From: Anastatus disparis
Lineage: Eukaryota > Arthropoda > Insecta > Hymenoptera > Eupelmidae
Direction: 5' to 3'
NCBI GenBank assembly: GCA_017163975.1
Contig: JAFFSR010000369.1
Location: 4,046,001-4,110,000 of the forward strand
Length of the DNA: 64,000 bases
Shown: in pieces, positions 1 through 11,053 of the stretch
How positions within the stretch are numbered: position 1 is the first letter of the stretch
Layout of the letters: each line of letters opens with the position of its first letter
Made by a program: the position numbers and the translations under genes
Notes under the pieces: generated by a model
Database searches by the model: none
Seen by the model: only the letters and a program-made list of their open reading frames with translations
What the model was told of the DNA's origin: nothing

Positions 1-74
1 TGAATCATGTTATTAATAACAATGTTATACAATGCAAAATTCTCATTGGAATCAGAAATTTCAGCTGATGTATA

Positions 75-383
75 TTAATCTATTATTTCAGGTGTCGTAA
101 ATTTATAAGGATTAACTAATGTTAGCAATATGTGCGCATGAGATAATCCGCGCTTTTGAAACTCCACAACATGCACATGGGCAATCGCAACACCAAAATA
201 TTTTTCTTTCGTTATCATTTTAATTAAACGCTCTTTCTTCAAATCAAAAACACGACAACATATATTAGGCCGATCAGAAGTATGCTGTTCGGGAAACAAA
301 TTTTCATGAATTTCACGCCACTGCGAATTGCAAGTCATTGTAATAAATAAATCAGGTTTGCCTGTAATACGAACAATAGACAT
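75..383 (-). pseudogene. Helitron Rep N-terminal domain fragment (HUH motif)
   Basis: A 102-residue open stretch resembles the Helitron_like_N part of Helitron Rep/helicase proteins, which nick and join single strands in rolling-circle transposition. Seen: PDLFITMTCN near the start, then VEFQKRGLSHAHILL, in which HAH is the two-histidine (HUH) metal site. The rest of the Rep domain would lie at lower coordinates, beyond position 1. Upstream on the same strand (400-2230) the frame is full of stops, with recognisable N-terminal pieces at 1627-2202. The gene is therefore a fragment of a dead Helitron. The family assignment is secure from the motif pair; activity is excluded by the broken frame. 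Confidence 0.8.
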
Positions 384-1626
384 GATATCTTGATTATTTT
401 ACATCATATGTCAAGGAGAACCAATAAATGTTGATGGTAATATCACCATCTTACCGACCTGACAATTCATATCATTTGCCATATTATTCATGTAATCGAT
501 TAAACCTTGATAAGAATCAGCTTGCAATTGTTTTTGATTATTTCTACACCATTAAATTATATCTTGTTCAACTTTTACATAATTATCAACTTGTTGATAT
601 GATCGACGTCCATGCAGAAATAGATTAAATTCGCCAGTTCTAATAGCTATTTGGTACTAAATATAAGCATTTCTAGTTACTCGACGACAACGATTATCAT
701 GATTATCTAAGTTCTCATTATCGTTATTTATAATATCATTGTCATTATTATTATAAACAATATCGCTACAATTATTAGAATTCTTCTTCATTATATTCAA
801 GTTCCAGCTACCTTAACTATATGGATAAGATAATGGATATACCATAGCTTCTACATTAGAATCTAATCTGAACTTAATATATATAAAGACTTCGTATTAA
901 TATTACCTATAGTCACATATGATTCGGGAATTTGGCCATCAGTGGTTGTTGAAAATACTGCAGCGACTTCATTAGTTTGCTGAAAATCATATCTATTCTT
1001 ATCATTCGCTGGTTTCACAGAAAATAATAATTGTAACTCTGGTTTAATACCATTTTCAGTAGCATGTAAAGAGATTTCTTATTTCATCATTTCATATGAC
1101 TTGGCTAATATATTATGTTCTCTCATTAAATTCTCTATAATATTTAAAACGTCAATATTTGTTCAAGGATTATTAGCAATTTAATGATCAATCGCTTCTT
1201 GTTGATCTACAATAAATAATTGACCACATGTTGGGTTATCATTATTAGCTGTATACAAAGCCTCATTAATTTGATAATATATCTGTCCATGAATTTGAAA
1301 ACAATAAGGAGCCCTTCCAATAGTTGGAAAATTAACTAAATTAGCGTTAAATAAAACAAAAAAAAATTAACTATTAAAATTTAAGATTTTTCGAGAGAAC
1401 CATCGAATAATGATCGCAATTCATCGAGAAAATCACTAATATTATTCAATTCGGCAGTTCCATGACCACAACAATCATTGAATGAATTAATTTTACCATT
1501 CATTTTTTCATCGCTCAAATGTTTAGCAAAACAATGTTTACATATTTCTGTCATTAAACCTAAATAATGTTCATCATTATCCTCGATGCGTATATTATTG
1601 CGTGCTTCTCTAAATCTAACAACACA
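384..1626 (-). pseudogene. Decayed Helitron protein segment between Rep and N-terminus
   Basis: This stretch lies between the Rep fragment and the basic-repeat segment on the same strand, where the middle of a Helitron N-terminal region is expected. It holds only short open pieces and many stops in all frames. I infer that it is the eroded linking part of the same gene; no domain can be named from what remains. Confidence 0.4.
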
Positions 1627-2215
1627 TTAATTAGTAAGAACCAGTTTATGTTCACTGATATTACTTAATTCATATTGTATACAATACAAATCATTTTCAA
1701 TAATAACATTAGTCTCATTATTAGAAAATCTTTCTCTACATAATTCAGAGACAACTACATGTCGTTCTTCAGAAATTTGTCGAATTCTGTATCTATTTCG
1801 ATTTAATTCATGCTCAATAGTCAAATTATTTTGATTATTTCTTATTCTTTATCGATACCGTCTCTGTTTCTCAGCATTTAATACACGTCGTCCTTTCTGA
1901 GTTTGACTAACTCTAGATCTACTACGATTTTGATCTTGCTCTATGCAAATATTATTTTGACTATTTTGTTTTCTTTGTCGACACCGTCTCTGTCTCTCCA
2001 CAGCTAAAACACGTCGTTCTTCAGAAGTTTGTCTAAATCTAGATGCAATACTATTTCGATCATGATCTATAATAGAATAATAAGGCACAACACTCTTCAG
2101 AAATATGTCTGAATTTAGATCTACTACGATTCTGATCATGCGCAAATGAAATATTATTACCATTATTATTATTGCTTTTTCGAATTCGTCGAATCTCAAC
2201 AATTAAAACACGTCG
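1627..2215 (-). pseudogene. Helitron N-terminal basic repeats, broken
   Basis: Two open pieces (1849-2202, then 1627-1824 in reading order) encode diverged tandem repeats of about 35 residues. Each has a DQNR/HDRN start, a short linker, a (S/Q)EERRVL-type motif and a run rich in Arg, Gln and Lys such as QRRCRQRK. The matching DNA repeat contains acgtcgt near 1760, 1884, 2010 and 2213. Arg/Gln-rich repeats of this kind occur ahead of the Rep domain in many insect Helitron proteins. The segment is in the same orientation as the Rep fragment at 75-383 and probably belongs to the same copy. Stops and a frame change separate the pieces. Confidence 0.55.
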
Positions 2216-2601
2216 TTCTACCATTATTTATGATGCTATAATTAAATTGAAATGAAAATAGTCTCCAAACTAAACTATTCTTATAATTTCACATTAGTCT
2301 ACAAAATTTATAACACAACATTATGATGAAACAAAAATTATCAAATATTTATATGTCATTCCTTGATAAATGATACCTTGACATATAATTCGAATAATCT
2401 AAACTAATTTAATATTGTAATGAAATTAAAATATATTTAATTTAATATAAAGTATAAATGATATCTAATATTGTAATCATGGAATATATTGTATGTGATA
2501 TTGTCACTTCCCTTTAAAACTTCCCAATTTCTTTTTAAATTTTTTGTTTTAATAAATTAGATTTTAAGAATTGATTTTAATTTCTTTTTCTTTTACGCCT
2601 A

Positions 2602-2911
2602 CACTGAAAAGGGAAGTGAACTGTGACTGTACTCTACGGTACAATCGGTGTCATTTTTAAAATACAGTCAGCCTACGCGTCGAAATGCGAACTAGTAGTC
2701 TCTAGAGAAGACTCATTATTCTCTGAGCGAAGACCTGCTCATTTCTTCGAACAAAGAAACATCGCGGAGAACACTCAAAACCTCGCAGAGAGCACTCATT
2801 ATCCTCTAGAAAACACTAGCATCTCTCTCGTACTTCAATGAATGTTCGCTATCGATACTAGCGCCACTCGCCACCATAGAGTACAACCACTGTTCTAACC
2901 CCTTTTCAGTG
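2602..2911. mobile_element. 310 bp MITE with imperfect ~40 bp TIRs and TA duplication
   Basis: The left end CACTGAAAAGGG matches the reverse complement of the right end CCCCTTTTCAGTG, and the match continues imperfectly for about 40 bases through tgtactctayggt. Both ends are flanked by TA (2600-2601 and 2912-2913). It is non-coding; the open frame at 2623-2841 has no recognisable product. A TA duplication suggests Tc1/mariner-type mobilisation, inferred from the duplication only. Confidence 0.7.
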
Positions 2912-3375
2912 TATATGCCCTTCTACATCCGAAGGTGTTAAAAGGTTACTCACATTATACGATTTTCAATTAGGTTAAAAATCTACATAATCATAGGAAT
3001 ATATTTATAAAAGAAATTTAAAATATTATTGTTTTCCGCAACCGTAATTTTAGGAATAACTATCAGTCCAATAGATATAAGTCGTTTACAATAGATATAA
3101 TCTTTTTCAATAATAATTCATATTAATGATTCACAATGCGAATCTAAAAGGATACAAAGAAGAACTTTATCTTTTCTTTACTCTTTTAATATTTTAATAA
3201 AGTTAAATTAATATTATACACTTTTTATCCTTCCAAGGAAAAAAGAAGAAACACCGTGAATGTTCTCGAATGTTCTAGGATAAACTTCTTTATTATATAG
3301 TTATAAGTTAAAATTTATAGATTAAATTTATTTTATAGATTAAAATTTATATTCACGATTACTTTTTATAATTAT

Positions 3376-3396
3376 AAATTTAAGTATTTACTTTAA

Positions 3397-3444
<48 letters not shown>

Positions 3445-3487
3445 TAAAGTAAATACTTAAATTTATATATATATATATATATATATA
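3376..3487. repeat. Inverted repeat around an (AT)n core
   Basis: A 23-base arm at 3376-3398 (taaatttaagtatttac...) is repeated in reverse complement at 3442-3465 across a pure (AT)n tract, followed by a second (AT)n run. It would fold into one long AT hairpin. No coding capacity. Confidence 0.85.
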
Positions 3488-3779
3488 TGCTATTCATAAT
3501 AATCAAATCATTTTTTTTTTATTTTTTTTTTTTAAGGAAATAAAATACCACTAAATATATATATGTATGTATATACATGCAATTTTAATAAATGTAATGT
3601 GTATATGCATCTAATAATTTTATAATTTTTTTTCTAATGTTTTTATATAATTTTAATAATTCTTTTGTAATAAGACAATATGTATTAATCTTTTTTTTGC
3701 GTTAATTCATTAATTTGTTAATATTAAGTTTAATATTTTTGTAACCTATCCTAAAGGAAGGATACCTTAGAGAAAGAAA

Positions 3780-4262
3780 GAAAGAGATTTTCGAGTTACA
3801 ATGATTCTGCTCGGAAATTGCCGAACTTTGGGCCAAGATCTCCTCCCTTTTTGGGCCCGTTCTCAACAAATTTTTAACCAAACTCTGCCTTTTTCGGTCA
3901 TTGACCAATACTTTTTCATCCAATATCTTAATCTCCTAAATAACACCTTCAAGTTCCCTTGGGGAGGGAAACAAAAATTTTGTATCTCGAGAAGATACAA
4001 AACAAAATTAGTTCGCCTAAGGAAGCGACTCGGGCTAGTGTGCAGGCCCTCAGCACTTCCAAACGCTTTCTTATCAAGTTCTCATCAAGTCTTCCTCAGA
4101 GCCTCAACAAGCTCACTACGAATCCTAAATCAAATCTCTTTTTCTACAAATATACCAAGACACTGTTTTTTTCAAGGATCTCCAACACATTAATATTATT
4201 ACACTGCTCTATTTTTTCCAAGGATCTTGTTATCAAATTTTCTCTCTCTACGAGTATTCCAG
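3780..4262 (+). other. Unrecognised GC-richer stretch with overlapping short ORFs
   Basis: Base composition changes from the very AT-rich flanks. Two overlapping frames stay open for 100 to 130 codons (3801-4193 and 3959-4270), but neither shows a known domain. It ends at the TTAA of the next fold-back element. It may be a remnant of a retroelement leader or of a host exon; I cannot tell which. Confidence 0.3.
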
Positions 4263-4266
4263 ACCT

Positions 4267-4655
4267 TTAAGAGGAGGTCGAGTATATCTGTCCTTTTCTA
4301 ATCAAAAAATTGATTTCTTCACAAAAATTAATAATTTTAGCAAAAAATAAGAAGAAAGCCCCATCTCGTATAATAAAAAGCAAGATTTTCTTTTATGAGG
4401 AATAATTATTTTTATCGCTTCGTTTTTAAGAAAACCTTGAAAAACTGAATTGTCCACCCTAACCTCTATTTTTTAAGTTTTTCAAGGTTTTCTTCAAAAC
4501 AAATCGATAAAAATAATTTTTCCTCATCAAAGAAAATCTTGCTTTTTATTATACGAGATGGGGCTATCTCCTCATTTTTTGCTATAATTATTAATTTTTG
4601 CATAAAAATTAATTCTTTGATTAGAAAAGGACAGAGATATACGACCTGCTCTTAA
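4267..4655. mobile_element. TTAA fold-back MITE, family F1, full length
   Basis: This 389 bp element is an almost complete palindrome. It starts TTAAGAGGAGGTCG and ends CGACCTGCTCTTAA, with arms of about 180 bases around a short centre (ccaccctaacctctat). It begins and ends in TTAA, the duplication made by piggyBac-type transposases. Near copies lie at 58639-59027 and 14633-15424, with a relative at 14826-15233 and a half copy at 56454. It is non-coding and must depend on a transposase supplied elsewhere. Confidence 0.85.
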
Positions 4656-5264
4656 GGATAGCAAGTATAGTTTTATTAAATAAACATTTAAGTATTTCAA
4701 TTTAAAATCAAATGGTTTTTATTTACAATCTGCTTTATATATTTATTTTCAACAAATAATTTTATTATTTTTATTTTTCTTTCTTCTCTTTGCATGGTTA
4801 ATCAATCTTAAAGTCATTAATAATTTTTAAAAGTTCTCATTTTATATATTTTTCTTGAAATTTATTATTATATGTTATAACTCCTTCACCTTTCCGCCGA
4901 GATTCGCCAAATTGGATAGGATCTCGACAGTACAAGTAACCTGGATTCTCACGCTTACGGATTCGCTTATACTTAAACCTTTTCCCTATTTCCTACACAT
5001 ACACACCCGAAATAGTTCGCGTTATTTATTTTTCTTTATAAAAAGAGACGGTTAGTGGTTGATTAACCAGGCCGTCAAGTAACCTTTAATACATCGGCGC
5101 TAATAAATGTACGTCCCTCAGACGTCACAATATCTAACATGTATAACAATAAAACATATTACATACTATAAAATAGAATAGCAAATACCCATGACTAAAT
5201 AATTATGAAATGATTACGAATAATATAAATGATTAAAAATAAAATAATAATAATAATAAATATG

Positions 5265-5270
<6 letters not shown>
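4656..5270. other. No gene seen
   Basis: Mostly AT-rich sequence. A more complex patch lies at about 4890-5110 (a short open frame at 4855-5055 without a recognisable product). Nothing supports a functional assignment. Confidence 0.5.

Positions 5271-5318
<48 letters not shown>
5271..5318. repeat. (TA)n microsatellite
   Basis: Alternating TA runs almost without interruption for about 48 bases. Confidence 0.9.
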
Positions 5319-5320
<2 letters not shown>

Positions 5321-5604
5321 ATATTTATAATTAAATGATATGTTTATTGCATTATATATAATATTAATACTGTTAAATTATTATCAAACAATTACAGAAT
5401 GAATTAATATCGCACTTGATTCAATTTCAATTTATGAATTGTCATAATAAGGTTCTAATTGCTTATTCCTGATTATATTATTTCCAAATTCATTTAATTC
5501 TGGTAACATAAGTTCTGGTTGTCTGAATATCATTGTTTATCAGCATATTAAATCATATGGTATCATAATTATCATATCATAATATCAATCATTCTATCAC
5601 TCCG

Positions 5605-6425
5605 ACTTCAGAGGATTATCAACTCTGGTATACGTTACATCTTCGGTGTAGGTAGGCGTGAGCACATCTCTGCTTATAGGTTCTCATTAGGCTGGTTATC
5701 CACTGCGGGTAGAAGAAACTATTTTTCTTCTACGTTTCTGTATAAGATGTTTTTATCTTGTACTCTATCTTATTTGTATTCTATGTATCAGTGGAGCCGG
5801 CCGGTGAGGTCCTTGAGAGGTGATGTGAAACCTTTGACCATTCCTTTTTCATTCACTGAGTATCGCCTACGATCGTTCCTGGTCACTTCCTCGCGGCTAT
5901 GGTATGATTTTCCTGCGACTTTACGCAACTCATCCTCGCTCACGACATTCAAGACATCCTCATTTTCACACTACCTTGCCTTGGAGAGTGGACCTCTGCT
6001 TCATGCTAAATTATAAAACTGTTTTATATTGTATTAATTTTATTGCTGTAAAATTTATTTTATTGTTATATTTTTTTTTTTTTTTTTTTTTAATAATAAA
6101 CGGGCATTTTCTGCCCAATAGCAATTTACGTAAACAATTAAAGACAATACAGTTGACGTATTATTTAACGTGGTGTCAGCCCACGGCAGAGACAGCGAAA
6201 GAGCGACCAGACGGGGAATCGATCCCGCGCTAACGGGGATACGAGTCACGCGCCTTAGCCACTACACCACTGAACTCTACATTTGCTTGATTACTGTTTT
6301 CTTTTTTACTGTTTATTATTATTATTGTGCTTTATATTAATTTTATTAATTCTAATGTATTACTGTAAGTAATTGTACAACATAATGTACATATAATAAA
6401 TTTGGTTATCTATCTATCCATCTAT
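5605..6425 (+). pseudogene. 5'-truncated LINE, ORF2 C-terminus and 3' UTR
   Basis: The reading RREHISAYRFSLGWLST, then QWSRPVRSLRGDV, then TSSRLWYDFP, is the C-terminal part of a Jockey/CR1-like ORF2, downstream of the reverse transcriptase. The same block occurs at 45672-46110. Only the last 130 or so codons are present, as expected for a LINE truncated at its 5' end during target-primed reverse transcription. The 3' UTR is split by a SINE (6071-6290). It resumes and ends with a small hairpin (tgtacaacataatgtaca), an ataataaa signal and a (TATC)n tail near 6400-6425. Confidence 0.8.
6071..6290 (-). mobile_element. tRNA-derived SINE with poly(A) tail
   Basis: Read on the - strand, the element opens with a tRNA-like head: an A box (TAGTGGCTAAGGCG near 6250-6270) and a B box (GGATCGATTCC near 6205-6220) at tRNA spacing. 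A tRNA-unrelated body follows, then a poly(A) tail that appears as the T run at 6071-6092. The A and B boxes form an internal RNA polymerase III promoter. It sits in the 3' UTR of the LINE fragment at 5605-6425, so it is younger than that copy. I could not define its target duplication. Confidence 0.8.
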
Positions 6426-6429
6426 CCGA

Positions 6430-7380
6430 TTCGAATAAGTTTCTTTTATATCAATTAATCTGATTTTTTTAATACTAATGTCCTTATTTGCTAATTGTCT
6501 TAATTGTTCATTGCTTTATAACTAATTGTCTTGTTTATTGATTTTCTTAAAGATCAATTTCCTGAATTACTATACGCCATAATAACTAATTAACTTATAA
6601 AAAAAATTTTCTAAATTCATTCTTCAAGCATTAAATCCATTTATTTATAATTTGTTGCGTAATATTAATAAAACAAAACAAATTTCAATGAATTTTTATA
6701 GTTTTGAAATAATAAATATATCATAAATATCCAAATGTTTTATAAAATAATAACAAATTGATAATACACTATATTCGAAATCAATAATGACGTATATATT
6801 CTTTATAATATTACAAAAAAACGTATGAACGAGAAAAAAAATAAAACAAATTTATGAACAGAAATAATTTAATAAAAATAAAAATTATAAATAATAAATA
6901 TTAATAAACAATTACATAATAAATCAATTTATTAAAAACTAAATTCATTTGTAAATAGTTACGTACAAATTCCATACATGAATTGAACATTTAAATCGAA
7001 AATTCGTAAATAATTCTATACAATAAACTGAAGAAAAATACATGCGATAGCGCGCATAATCAAAGCAAATATACGATAAAAAAACTATTAATTCCACGAA
7101 AATAAATAACCAAAATTATCACCACGTATACAAATTCTATAATACTCAAATAACGATCCAACTAATTACTTAAACGTACATTAGCACGAACGACAAAAAA
7201 ATTAAATTATGCGAAATATTTATTATATTCAATAGTAAATGCTACGAAAAAGACCCAAGCATAAACACGCGTCAAAAATCCATGTAACTTTGAACCGCCA
7301 CTTTTACTCTATATCACTCTCTCTCTCCCTCGCCCACGCACTTTCTTATTCGCCTACTCTAATAATTTCAAATATAATAA
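6430..7380. other. AT-rich, no gene seen
   Basis: Very AT-rich sequence with stops in all frames and no convincing repeat structure. Confidence 0.5.
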
Positions 7381-7410
7381 ATATTATATATAATTAAATT
7401 ATTAATTATT

Positions 7411-7538
7411 AATTAATTGTCAATTATCAATTATTAGTCAATTGTCAATTATCAATTATTAATCAATTGTCAATTATCAATTATTAATTAATTGTCAATT
7501 ATCAATTATTAATTAATTGTCAATTATCAATTATCAAA
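7411..7538. repeat. 25 bp minisatellite, about 5 copies
   Basis: A 25-base unit with the core aattgtcaattatcaattat is repeated head to tail about five times with one or two changes per copy. Confidence 0.85.
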
Positions 7539-8550
7539 CACAATACGTACTAATATATAATAGGATTTCTCAAACATGCGATAATCCTCTGACACATATA
7601 TGCGTACCAAACATTTGAAAATCTTAAAAAAAATCAATCTCATTCACTTTAACTCTCACCCGCTCACTCTCACGCTCTCATCTCTTCACACACTAACTCT
7701 CTAAAATAATTAGACCTTTAATCAATAAATTAAATAAATTAAAATAATTATAATTAATTAATTAATATGCTGTACGCAAAGACGTGCATATATGTTAATG
7801 TTGTTAATGCAATTTCTAAATATGGCTGATTCCATTTCAAATCGAACAGTCAGTATACACTCAAGTCACCAATTACTGCGCTAATGGAGTATGTTATTCT
7901 ACCCTAAAAATAAGGGTATACGTATTTTTTTATTTTGCTGAAATATCAAAATTGCATCAGATATGCACTTTTGAAAATTGCATACAAAAACTAAATGTTA
8001 AAACTGAAAATGTTGAGAATAACTTTAGAGGGCTATCGTTTTACCAATTTTCAATGAATTTTGGTAAACCTTATTTTGTTTTATTATGTTTTAAGCCCTC
8101 TTTAATTCAGTGCAAGAAATTTCAAAAAAGACTAAAAAATGACTAAGATATGTGCATTTTACCAAAAAATGCACTTTTCATGCACATGCATTTTTCTCGA
8201 AAAACCCATTTTTTTTTTGTTGAAATTTTTTGTGCTCATAGAGGACCAAATTACCTATCTAATGGTACTTGGTTGATCCCGTACTTATTTGTTTGAAGCG
8301 AGAAAAAAAATTCACAAATTTTATTGGTGAAAAATTTTTGTATATACGTTCGAAAGTCTTAAGCAATGATCATGTATGTATGTTATGTATGTTTCGATGT
8401 ACAGACAATAGGAGGCTCATTCGCGGACAAATACCTCGCGTAACCAAAACAGCATATTAGAATTGTTATATACAAGCTGGTTATTCTTACGTCTGCTTTG
8501 AAAGGTACTTTTTGGACTTGTAAAAAAATAAACAAAACTCTGCAATTACG

Positions 8551-9150
8551 ATGTCCGAAATTCACTCTTCTACAAGAATTCGATGTCCCGATTTTTTTCA
8601 AATGCATAAGAAGGTAGTTTATAAAAGCGGAAATTTACGTTTTAGACTGTTGGAAGATTTGGCCATTAATTTGGCACAGCTTTATCCAGATTTAAAGATA
8701 CTGCCCTCTACTAATGTATGCAAAAATTGCCATGAACGCATATCAAAAATGATTTTAAGTGATCTTGAATCTACATCTGAAAATGAAATCACTGAACTTA
8801 TTAGCGGAAAACATGATGATTTTATCCCCAAGACACCCGAACGAATACAGGAATTAAACGAGAGTATTAATACAATTTTACCTCAATGCGTCTCGCCGCT
8901 AAAAAGAAAAACTGCAATACCTAAAAATTTAACAGAAAATTACGTATCTAAAAAGAAAAAATCTTTAATTTCAGCTTTTTCTGCTACTGTCGGAAGTAAA
9001 TTAGAAGATTCGTATGGCATTTCAGTTGAATCAATAGAATCGGACAAAAGTTCGACTGAAAACTATTGGAACGAATTTGTCGAAAATTTTAAATCGGCTT
9101 TAGAAAAATGTTCTTCTGTTTTGGAGAAAATAAAACTTCTAACTCTATAA
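8551..9150 (+). pseudogene. Transposase N-terminal part, 199 residues
   Basis: This frame starts MSEIHSSTRIRCPDF and contains a cysteine pair CKNCHERI (around residue 57), a possible zinc-binding or DNA-binding part. It then becomes lysine/serine-rich (KRKTAIPKN, KKKKSL), like a linker. It stops at 9150, and related coding sequence resumes in other frames toward the catalytic part at 9533. An intron or a frameshift could separate them; the repeated frame changes favour decay. Its place inside long TIRs supports a transposase role. No named family domain is evident. Confidence 0.6.
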
Positions 9151-9532
9151 CCTTCAAAATTAAGCAAAAGAAAAATTTGCTCACTATTCCCGAATATAAG
9201 CGAGTATATGATAAAAAAATCAAGAAATCTCGTGAAAAATAAAGGAGTTTATTCGGAGCCAGATTCATATACTGGTCATCCTATTGATGAAAATACAAAA
9301 AATATCGCTATGGAATATTTTTGAATGATGATTTTAATTGTAGTAGACAAAGTCCAAATAAATCTGATGTTGTTACTGTTAAAGTTAATAATACAAAAAC
9401 TAAAAAAGTTAAACGGTTTCTTAACGAAGCTTAAAAGAAACATATAGTCAATTAAGACAAGAAAATCCAAACTCACAAATAGTAAAATCGAAATTCTATA
9501 GTCTAAGACCAAGTTTCGTCTTAACAAGCCCT
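9151..9532 (+). pseudogene. Frame-shifted transposase linker
   Basis: Pieces of coding sequence continue here in changing frames (for example TYSQLRQENPNSQIVKSKF near 9440-9495), connecting the N-terminal and catalytic parts of the transposase. No single open frame spans it. Confidence 0.45.
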
Positions 9533-10408
9533 GTGAAGGAAACTTGTCTTTGTGTACATTGCGAAAATTTTGAACTGTTACTTACAAGTTTAATTCGTTT
9601 TAGAGGCGATAATAATTCTGAATTAGATTTAATTCGTTCAGAAATAACTAACGCAATGTTGTGTTCTGAACCATCTGATTCGTGTTTCTTGCAAGAATGC
9701 AATTATTGCCCCGGTAGTGAGGGTATCACATTAAAATTGTTAAAACTGGAAGAAAATTGTGAAGATGAAATTACGTTTGCTTTGTGGGATAATGGTAATC
9801 TTATCAAACAAACAGTAAGCTTATCAGTTTTTAAAGAAAAATTTTCAATCTGCGCACTAAAAGCAAGTACTCAAGTATACATAAAAAATATTCAACGTGA
9901 AGCTATAAAAAAAGAAAAAGAAGAAGGTAAAGCTGATCCTACTAAATTAATTATCCACGTTGATTTTGCAGAAAATTGGTCTGTAATAAATAATAAAGCG
10001 GTTCAGGGAAATCATTGGGTAAATAACCAAATTTCTATTTTTACTGCAGTCTGTTACCAAGAAGAGATAACGCAAAGCTTTGCGATCGTTAGTGACGACA
10101 AAAAGCATGATACTGCATATGCGCTATTAGCAATAAATAAAATTATCGATCTTTTGAAAAATGATTTAGTTACTAAAGTCACTATTATATCAGATGGAGC
10201 TGCAAGCCAATTTAAAAATCGTTTTCAGCTACATGAATTCAAACATTTTTCTTATCAAATGAAATGGTTATTTTCTGCGACTGGTCATGGGAAAGGAGCC
10301 GTTAATGAAATAGGTGGGCTTCTAAAGCATTATGCTACTTCACATAACTTAAAAAGAGTTCATGAAGAATCGATACAAAATGCTGACGATTTTATAGATT
10401 GGGTTTAA
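9533..10408 (+). pseudogene. DDE-like transposase catalytic part, 291 residues
   Basis: This frame contains a cysteine-rich start (ETCLCVHCENFE, later ECNYCPG). Three acidic positions follow in RNase H-fold order: the first Asp in IHVDFAENW (about residue 145), the second in IISDGAASQFKNR (about 222), and a Glu in GHGKGAVNEIGG (about 261). That spacing suits a DDE/D integrase-type catalytic core acting on the TIRs of 7821-13068. The frame begins without a clear start and runs to a stop at 10408; further lysine-rich coding traces continue to about 10690. The superfamily is uncertain, and assignment of the catalytic residues is inference from pattern and context. Confidence 0.65.
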
Positions 10409-11053
10409 AAGTACACCAGTGCAATCAAAATCATATTATTACCAATAAATGAGATTGAAAAATTTAGAAAAGAAAAAAATATTGAATGGAGTACAGTTCC
10501 TAAATATAATGGGATTCAAAAAAGTCATATGTGGTTAAAACAACTTGGGGAATTGAAATCGCATATATTTGTTGGCAGAACAGCTATACATGCACTGACT
10601 AAAGTGAAAGACAAGAAAAAAAAAGTCTAACGTCGTAAGGCTACACTTAGAACTAAAAATAATAAGTGCAAAAATAAAAAAAAGTAATTATATATAATTA
10701 TATTTTTGACGCATCCCAACAGTGAGAGGCAAGGGGAACTCACTTTAAAAAAGCACCCCGTAGGGAACAGAAACCTTCTACGTCCACGTCGTTGTTCCTG
10801 GGTAATGCTAAAAGAAGGATAGTGTTTAAATCTACATTGCTTAAAATTTCCGAACGTATATACAAAAATTTTTCACCAATAAAATTTGTGAATTTTTTTT
10901 CTCGCTTCAAACAAATAAGTACGGGATCAACCAAGTACCATTAGATAGGTAATTTGGTCCTCTATGAGCACAAAAAATTTCAACAAAAAAAAAATGGGTT
11001 TTTCGAGAAAAATGCATGTGCATGAAAAGTGCATTTTTTGGTAAAATGCACAT

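Noticed and set aside
6190..6280. Functional tRNA gene on the - strand
   Set aside because: A and B boxes are present, but no good acceptor stem closes, and the sequence runs on into a SINE body with poly(A).
7411..7538. CRISPR-like regular repeat
   Set aside because: The 25 bp units are directly adjacent with no spacers. It is a minisatellite in a eukaryotic context.
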